Assembly: GCF_024679095.1 (NCBI RefSeq)
Contig: NC_066512.1
Location: 9,657,113-9,721,112, forward strand
DNA from: Eriocheir sinensis
Lineage: Eukaryota; Arthropoda; Malacostraca; Decapoda; Varunidae
Direction: 5' to 3'
Length of the DNA stretch: 64,000 bases
Position numbers and translations under genes: made by a program. Numbering within the stretch: position 1 is the stretch's first letter; each line of letters opens with the position of its first letter. The notes under the pieces were generated by a model. The model was not told the origin of the DNA. It made no database searches and was given only the letters and a program-made list of their open reading frames with translations. Of this stretch, positions 57,368 through 64,000 are shown in pieces.

Positions 57368-58514
57368 AAGTCCCACATCATAAATTACTTTACAAATTAA
57401 AGCGAATAGGTATTGACGGTCAAGTACACCAATGGATCGCGAATTGGTTGAGCAACAAACAACAAAGAGTGGTGATTGACGGATATAACTCAGAGTGGGC
57501 GCCGGTCACTAGTGGCGTCCCTCAGGGCTCGGTTCTTGGCCCAGTGTTTTTCATTATTTACATCAACGATGTGGATGTCGGACTCAACAATCGCATTAGT
57601 AAATTTGCAGACGACACAAAGATTGGTAACTCGGTTCACACTGACGAAGACAGGCAAAGCCTCCAAGAGGATTTGCACAAAATTTCAGCTTGGTCTGATA
57701 GATGGGAGATGCCCTTTAACGTAAACAAGTGCCAGGTCCTTCAAGTTGGAAGAAGGAATAAGAAGTTCGATTACGAAATGCGCGGCGTTAAACTCAAAAG
57801 CGTTCATTGCGTTAAGGAGCTGGGGGTCAAAATCGCGTCAAACCTCAAATTCTCACAACAATGCATCGATGCAGCAAATAAAGCGAACAGAATGTTGGGC
57901 TTCATTAAAAGAAACTTTTTATTCAAGAATAAAGATGTGATACTTCCACTCTACAATAGTTTAGTCAGACCCCACTTGGAATATGCGGTACAGTTTTGGT
58001 CTCCCCACCATGCAAAGGACATTGCTAAATTAGGTGTTCAGCGTCGGGCAACAAAAATGATCGCTTCCCCGCGCAACAAATCTTACGTAGAAAGGCTTTC
58101 CACCCTTAACATGTTTTGTCTTAAGAAACGTCGCCTCCGAGGAAAACTGATCGAATGTTTTAAAATACTTAATGGTTTCACGAATGTAGACAGATCAACA
58201 TTGTTTATGATCGATGACACTTTGCGTACGAGGAACAATGGCGTAAAACTCAAATGTAGACAAGTAAATTCAGACTGCACCAAATTTTTATTCACCAACG
58301 TTGTAGTGCGAGAATGGAATAAGCTCCCACCATCAGTGGTCCAGTGTAACACGATTGACTCCTTCAAAAACAAGTTCGACCGTCACTGCCTTCAACTTAA
58401 TATCAACTAGAGTTGAAATGCAATGTTTTGGAGTAGAATCACTTAGGTTTAAGGACAGACCACCTAGTCTGGACCATGGGGTCTGTGTGGTCTGATTTTC
58501 TATGTAAATCTATG

Positions 58515-58518
<4 letters not shown>
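57368..58518 (+). mobile_element. CR1-clade LINE, 5'-truncated, inside (TC)n (family B, copy B4)
   Basis: The plus-strand copy begins at KVPHHKLLYKLKR in the RT and runs to the family 3' UTR, which ends in two copies of tatgtaaatc directly at (TC)n. (TC)n also lies at the 5' junction. The retained coding frame has no stop, so this is among the youngest CR1 copies in the window. Confidence 0.92.
57370..58410 (+). CDS. CR1 ORF2 C-terminal part: RT palm to tail, open frame
   Basis: The frame is open from the (TC)n junction to TAG at 58408-58410, 346 codons. There is no native start because the copy is truncated. In order: VPHHKLLYKLKR, HQWIANWLSN, QRVVIDGYNSEW, TSGVPQGSVLGP, FIIYINDVDVG, KFADDTKIGN (both catalytic Asp present), DKWEM-like [76 protein letters not shown] (relatives have LEGVQRR, one residue lost), RRLRGKLIECFKILNGF, NVVVREWNKLPPSVV, QLNIN. 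It would encode an RT fragment only. Confidence 0.9.
   Translation, partial: VPHHKLLYKLKRIGIDGQVHQWIANWLSNKQQRVVIDGYNSEWAPVTSGVPQGSVLGPVFFIIYINDVDVGLNNRISKFADDTKIGNSVHTDEDRQSLQEDLHKISAWSDRWEMPFNVNKCQVLQVGRRNKKFDYEMRGVKLKSVHCVKELGVKIASNLKFSQQCIDAANKANRMLGFIKRNFLFKNKDVILPLYNSLVRPHLEYAVQFWSPHHAKDIAKLGVQRRATKMIASPRNKSYVERLSTLNMFCLKKRRLRGKLIECFKILNGFTNVDRSTLFMIDDTLRTRNNGVKLKCRQVNSDCTKFLFTNVVVREWNKLPPSVVQCNTIDSFKNKFDRHCLQLNIN

Positions 58519-58598
<80 letters not shown>
58519..58598 (+). repeat. (TC)n microsatellite at CR1 3' end
   Basis: 80 bases of TC beginning at the 3' terminus of copy B4. Confidence 0.97.
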
Positions 58599-58602
<4 letters not shown>

Positions 58603-59495
58603 ATCCCCCACACCTATTTATTTTCCCACACCTTTAATATCTTCCTATTTGTATCTCTTTTCCTCGATTCTCCTGACTTTTCCTATCGTGTCCTCTCTCC
58701 CGATCTTTTCTCTCATCGCATCGCCTTTCTTAACTTCATTATGGTATCCTTGGTACTGTACCCCCCTCTCCTTTTCATCATTTATCTCACTATACTCTAA
58801 TTAGTCCTTTCATCACGATTTCTTCCACTTCTACACCCTCTTTGTTTTTTTAGTTCTCCCTTCTTTAATTATTTTATCCTTTCCACTCACGTCATTATTT
58901 TCAAGTTATTTTTTCTCTTCTTTATATTTGTATTCTACTCATGTATATTTCCTCTCCTCTTATCTTCCGCATTTTTCTCTATTCCTTTCATTCACTCTGT
59001 CTCCTTTTGCAATGTCTTTCTTCATTCTCTCTCTCCTCCCCCTCCTCAGTCGCGACCTACTGCTACTACTACTACTGTTACTACTACTTCCTTTGCTATT
59101 ACTACTTCGACTACAACGACGACGATGGCGGCGGCGGCAGCGGCTATTATTCTTATACTGCTGCTACTTCTACTACAACTAATACATCGATTAGTAGTCC
59201 TATTAGTACGACTTGTACTGCTTTTAAGAATTTTTAAACTGACCTATTTAGTAATTTTGATCTTACTATGACTACTAATACTATAACACATGTATATTAA
59301 TAACAATTATCCTAAATTTTACTGTTAAACATATGTGCGCCCCGTGTTTTTTCTTGTGCCTCTTTACTGACTATAAAATAACTACAGAAAATAATGCCTC
59401 TCCTCTTTTCTTTCAGGTCTGTGTTCGAGGAAAGTTCAGAGCCAGAGAGAGAAACAAAACACATACACGACATTTATCACAGTAAGTGATGAGTG

Positions 59496-59498
<3 letters not shown>
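58599..59498. other. No recognisable gene; pyrimidine-rich with (CTA/TAC)n
   Basis: C/T-rich to about 59045, then CTA/TAC and GAC/GGC triplets at 59055-59215. No domain was recognised. Confidence 0.5.
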
Positions 59499-60035
<537 letters not shown>

Positions 60036-60129
60036 TTATAAAAAAATTCCACCGCCAGTTCTGATGGTTGGCCCTCATCCGCTGCAGGTCGTAAAGTCCA
60101 CCATACTGCTTAGCGTCACTTTGTACAGC

Positions 60130-60600
60130 TGAGATGGGGCAAGCACGTCACCATCGTCATCAGTGCAGCTGCTTACAAACTCATGTTGAGGCGGATGAAG
60201 TCACTTGGAAATCTACAGCGGACAATATAGGACCTGTACACCACATTCATCCTCCCTAGACTTTACACCTCCCCTGCGTCTTCCATCAATAAGACCCTGC
60301 AGCGCCAACTAAACACTTCAAAAGAAGGCTTACAGACAGATTCAGGGCAACACATGCACCACCTACAAGAGTGCACTCGACCAGTTAGATCTGCCCACCC
60401 TCCAAAGCCGGTATCAATTCAACCTAACGAAATTCGGTAGGTCCCTCCTCCGTACTCCGCGCCATAGGCACGTAATCCCACCCACCCTTCCTTTCCCCAC
60501 CCGACCCACCCGACACCACAACACTCTTGTTCCGGTCAGAGCCCATACATAGGTATAGGCATAGCGCTGTCCACAACTATAGTGACAACGATCAACACCT
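60130..60600 (+). mobile_element. Decayed LINE 3' fragment (RT C-terminal domain, unnamed family)
   Basis: In shifting plus-strand frames: RWGKHVTIVISAAAYKL, RRMKSLG, YTTFILPRLYTSPA, LQRQL, TLQSRYQFNLTKFGRSLL-like, and a TRHHNTLVPVRAH segment, then TMVINP near 60600. This order (W-HV, LPRL-Y-SPAW, Q-AYRI, RHH) is the C-terminal domain of an invertebrate LINE family different from A-F. It is too decayed to assign to a clade. Confidence 0.6.
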
Positions 60601-60624
60601 CCACGGTCATATGATCAACCCACC

Positions 60625-60631
<7 letters not shown>

Positions 60632-60666
<35 letters not shown>

Positions 60667-60872
60667 ACTCGTTCCACCTTGGAGGACTTAGGCTAGCCTA
60701 TCACCTCGACACTACACTCGACACACCCCATCCAGAATTCCACACTTCCCCACTATTCATTTTATTGTATTCATCCATATACCTTGTTTGTATTTTGTAT
60801 ATTTTCACCCTAATGGCAATAAACCATTGATTAATTATAATAATACTAATTTTTATTATTATTGTGATTAAA

Positions 60873-60960
<88 letters not shown>
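60632..60960 (+). repeat. (AC)n tracts
   Basis: Short AC tract at 60632-60661 and a long one at about 60877-60960, with unrecognised sequence between. Confidence 0.93.
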
Positions 60961-60964
<4 letters not shown>

Positions 60965-61429
60965 CTTGTCTTCGTGAAAACACGTCTAAGAGCAGTAAGA
61001 TATACAACGCCATCACGTCCTTACTATTACGGTTTACTACTGTCTTCCAGGAAACACGTCGCAAAGCTGATCTCTTCCTCCTGTTCTCTTAGTGTGTCTG
61101 ACTTTTCTGTCTTGCCCTTGTATTATCCTTCTCTTCTTTTCCCTCATGCATTATTTCCTCCTTCCTTCCACTCTTTCCTTTCTTGTTTCCCCTATCCCTT
61201 TCACTTCACTTCCCGCATACTCGCAATATCTCCCATCCTCTCTCTCCCTCATGCGTCTCATAAAACTACCGTTCCCTCTGTCAAACCGGAACCTTTTTTC
61301 TTCCACCTGATGAACAAAATAAATTCGAAAAGGTGACCTTTGACTTTGAAGTGGGATTCAAGAGAGGAACCGGAAAGGAAAATAATTACGGAGAGGAAGA
61401 GTAGACGAGAAAAGAGATGACCTCTTCTC
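60961..61429. other. No recognisable gene or element
   Basis: C/T-rich, with no motif on either strand. Confidence 0.5.
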
Positions 61430-62960
61430 TCGCCTTCTCAAATAGGTACCATAACCTTACTCTTTCCAGCATTCACTCTCTGTTACCTCCTCTAACACAC
61501 CCTGTTAAACTGACCCACTATCCTCTACAGCATTCCCTCATTCTCTGGCAACAACACAATCATCTGCAAACAGGCCCGCAGCCAATGACTCCTCCGTACC
61601 TCTCACTTTCAGCCTTGGACCAAACTCTCTCACTCTGGCTTTCATTTCTCTCCTACAACCATCAATGTAAACATTAAAAAGCCATGGTGACATCACACAC
61701 CCCTGTCTCACACCCACACCCACACCAAAACTCTCACTCAACTCACCCTTCACGCGTACATAGGCACTCTCATCCTTATAGAAGGATCGGATTCCCTCCA
61801 GCAAACGCCCTCCCACACCATATATCCTTAGAACATCCCATGAACCCTTCCTGTCAACCCTGTCATATGCCTTCTCTAGGTACATGAAAGCAGCAAACAG
61901 CTTCCTATCCTTCTCTTTGAATTTTCCAAATAACATTTGAGTGCAAATATTTGGTCTACACAACCCCTCCCTTTCCTAAAAAACCCTTGTTCATCGCCTA
62001 CACTTTTCTCAGTTATTTTCTTCATCCTCTCATTTAAAACCCTTCTATACACTTTTCTCAGTTATTTTCTTCATCCTCTCATTTAAAACCCTTCTATACA
62101 CTTTTCTCAGTTATTTTCTTCATCCTCTCATTTAAAACCCTTCTATACACTTTTCTCAGTTATTTTCTTCATCCTCTCATTTAAAACCCTTCTATACACT
62201 TTTCTCAGTTATTTTCTTCATCCTCTCATTTAAAACCCTTCCATAAACTTTTCCTGCCACACTGAGATGACTTATTCCCCTGTAACTATTACAGTCACCT
62301 CTGCTCCCTTTCCCTGTGTATAGCGGGACAACAATAACCTTTCTCTAATCCTCTGGCACCTCACCCTGTTCCCATGCCAGGTTACATATCCATAATATCC
62401 ATTCCACAACTACACCTCCTCCATACTTCAACATTTCTACTGTTATGCCATCAGCTCCAGGGGCCTTTCCTACTTTTAACTTCTTCATTGCCTCCTCTAT
62501 CTCACCTCTCTCCACCCTCCCCTGTGGATCTGGCTGCCCTACATTGGTCTTTATTCCTACACTAGTCTCTTTGCTCTCCCTTCCAACCTCTCATTCACTA
62601 CAGTTTCAAAGTGCTGCTTCCATACCTCCCTTATCGCCTTATTCCCTCTCACAAGCACCCCATCTTTCCTCTCCATGCTACAAATGTCATTCTTTTCTCC
62701 CCCCATTTCTCTTTTAATTTCTTTCCAGAAAAGTTTTTTGTTCTAGCATTTTGCTGAAATTTTCCCACCAAAATCCTCATCCACTTTCTCTTTACTTTCC
62801 CTAACCAATCTCTTTACCAACATCTTACTCTCCCTGTACTTTCTCTCCCATCTCCCTCTCACCTCCTCCGTCACATTTCTCTGAAACATTTTCTTGTAGT
62901 TCCTTCGTTTCTCCTCAACCGCCTCTTTTATCTCATCCGTCCACCACGTACTCACTTTCT
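61430..62960 (-). mobile_element. LINE RT fragment, clade unassigned (family I), with internal 49-base tandem
   Basis: Minus-strand landmarks in order: STWWTDEIKEAVEEKRRNYKKM (linker, 62955), WKEIKREMGGEKNDI (62720), a YRGISHLSVAGK-like segment (near 62290), GDEQGFFRKGRGCVDQIF (near 61960), FAAFMYLEKAYDRVDRKGSW, VGVRQGCVMSPWLFNVYIDG, LFADDCVVARE (61538-61963, catalytic FADD intact) and NAGKSKVM (near 61470). The YRG, RQGCVMSPWLF and FADD set marks a LINE group distinct from CR1 and family A. A 49-base segment is repeated five times within the RT and shifts the frame. Both ends are truncated. Confidence 0.8.
62002..62246 (+). repeat. 49-base tandem repeat, five copies, inside an RT
   Basis: Units start at about 62002, 62051, 62100, 62149 and 62198 (acttttctcagttattttct, then tcatcctctcatttaaaacc, then cttctatac). 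Copies are nearly identical. On the minus strand the unit encodes part of the RT segment around ERMKKITEKS. Because 49 is not a multiple of three, the array breaks the frame. Confidence 0.95.
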
Positions 62961-63027
62961 TTCCTTTTCCACACGACCTATCCGACTACTTCTTAAGTTG
63001 CCCTAACCACTGAACTTTTGACTTTTA

Positions 63028-63342
<315 letters not shown>

Positions 63343-63345
<3 letters not shown>

Positions 63346-64000
63346 GGTTTGTTAATGTTTCGCAGCCGTTAGCCTGAAAATTTACAGATATAAAATCTAA
63401 TAAAACAATGCAAAGTTACAATAAAGCAAAGAGAATGGGGGATGGTTTGGGAGGGTAGGGAAATGCTAAAAATAGAGACAAAAGAGTATGGGGGATGGTG
63501 CTGTGGGGGCAGAGAGGATAGAGGTGAGATGCTAGTCCTCATCGCGACTGTTTGGGTTAACAGAGTTATCACTGAAACTCATTGTTTATCATGCTTACTC
63601 TCGCTGACACTGTACTAGTTTGTAGCGCTCGGTACACGGCGCACTGAGAGGGGTAAGTTTGATGTGATGCCTGGTGAATAGGGTGGGGGAAGACGCGTCG
63701 GTTTGTAGATGATAGTGGCGTCCTGATGCCTGCCAGAAACTCTCGGAGGACTTAGGGTGATCAGGCCATTGTCGTAGGTGTGATAAGTAGGGCCTAAAAT
63801 TACCAAGTATGCTCGCTTCTGAACCCTCTCAATCTGCTGTCGTTGAGTGAGTGTCAGGCAGGATGACTACTCCGGGGATGCATGCACGAGTTTTGGCAAT
63901 ATAAATGACGTGTATATACCTTGAGACTCAGTACAAAAGATTGCATTGAGAGATGTAGAGCGATCTGTAAAGACTGAGTGAAAGTGGTAATAATGAAGGA
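63343..64000. other. No recognisable gene or element
   Basis: Unique-looking sequence to the window end. Short frames only. Confidence 0.5.

Noticed and set aside
62002..62246. CRISPR-like array
   Set aside because: The 49-base units are contiguous with no spacers, lie inside a eukaryotic LINE, and the window has no bacterial feature.

Overview
This is a eukaryotic window made almost entirely of transposable elements and microsatellites. No host protein-coding gene, rRNA or free-standing tRNA gene could be supported. The element content suggests an arthropod, most likely a decapod crustacean and possibly a crab: many CR1-clade LINEs, a jockey-like LINE family in at least nine pieces, Penelope-like, Ty3/gypsy and hAT elements, tRNA-derived SINEs, and very long (GA)n, (AT)n, (AC)n, (GGA)n and (TAA)n tracts. 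The organism call is an inference from repeat composition.

Layout. 1-3.4 kb: a jockey-like fragment fused to a CR1 3' end, then a long jockey-like copy. 3.4-8 kb: trinucleotide tracts and a decayed Penelope-like element. 8-13 kb: a tRNA-SINE, a diverged jockey-like copy, and CR1 fragments in (GGA)n and elsewhere. 13.4-15.7 kb: a jockey-like copy inside a long (AT)n tract. 17.2-21.5 kb: a CR1 3' half joined to the 5' half of a different LINE that has an L1-type ORF1. 21.5-25.5 kb: three jockey-like copies head to tail; the middle one keeps a 654-codon open RT frame. 26-27.6 kb: a CR1 copy between (GGA)n tracts. 28.7-32.4 kb and 41-43.5 kb: two CR1 copies with 5' ends (ORF1 esterase, endonuclease, RT), each between (GA)n tracts. 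35.8-38.8 kb: a non-autonomous LTR retrotransposon with intact LTRs and no gag-pol. 39-40.5 kb: a jockey-like copy inserted in a SINE with an 8-bp target duplication. 45.8-53.1 kb: a Ty3/gypsy element with a 4-bp target duplication, itself broken by a TTAA-bounded insertion and by a DNA transposon that contains a solo LTR. 53.3-54.6 kb: a hAT element with an 8-bp target duplication and a fold-back element inside it. 57.3-58.6 kb: a 5'-truncated CR1 with an open frame, inside (TC)n. 60-63.3 kb: fragments of two more LINEs and a long (TAA)n tract.

The strongest recurrent pattern is that CR1-clade copies sit inside microsatellites. The same repeat, on the same strand, lies at both ends: (TC)n in the element sense for one family, (TCC)n for two others. 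Two copies of the (TC)n family share the same 5' terminus. This suggests a LINE whose integration is guided by pyrimidine-rich simple repeats. A jockey-like copy sits in (AT)n in the same way. Element boundaries are approximate (about 10-30 bases) unless target duplications or LTR ends are given.
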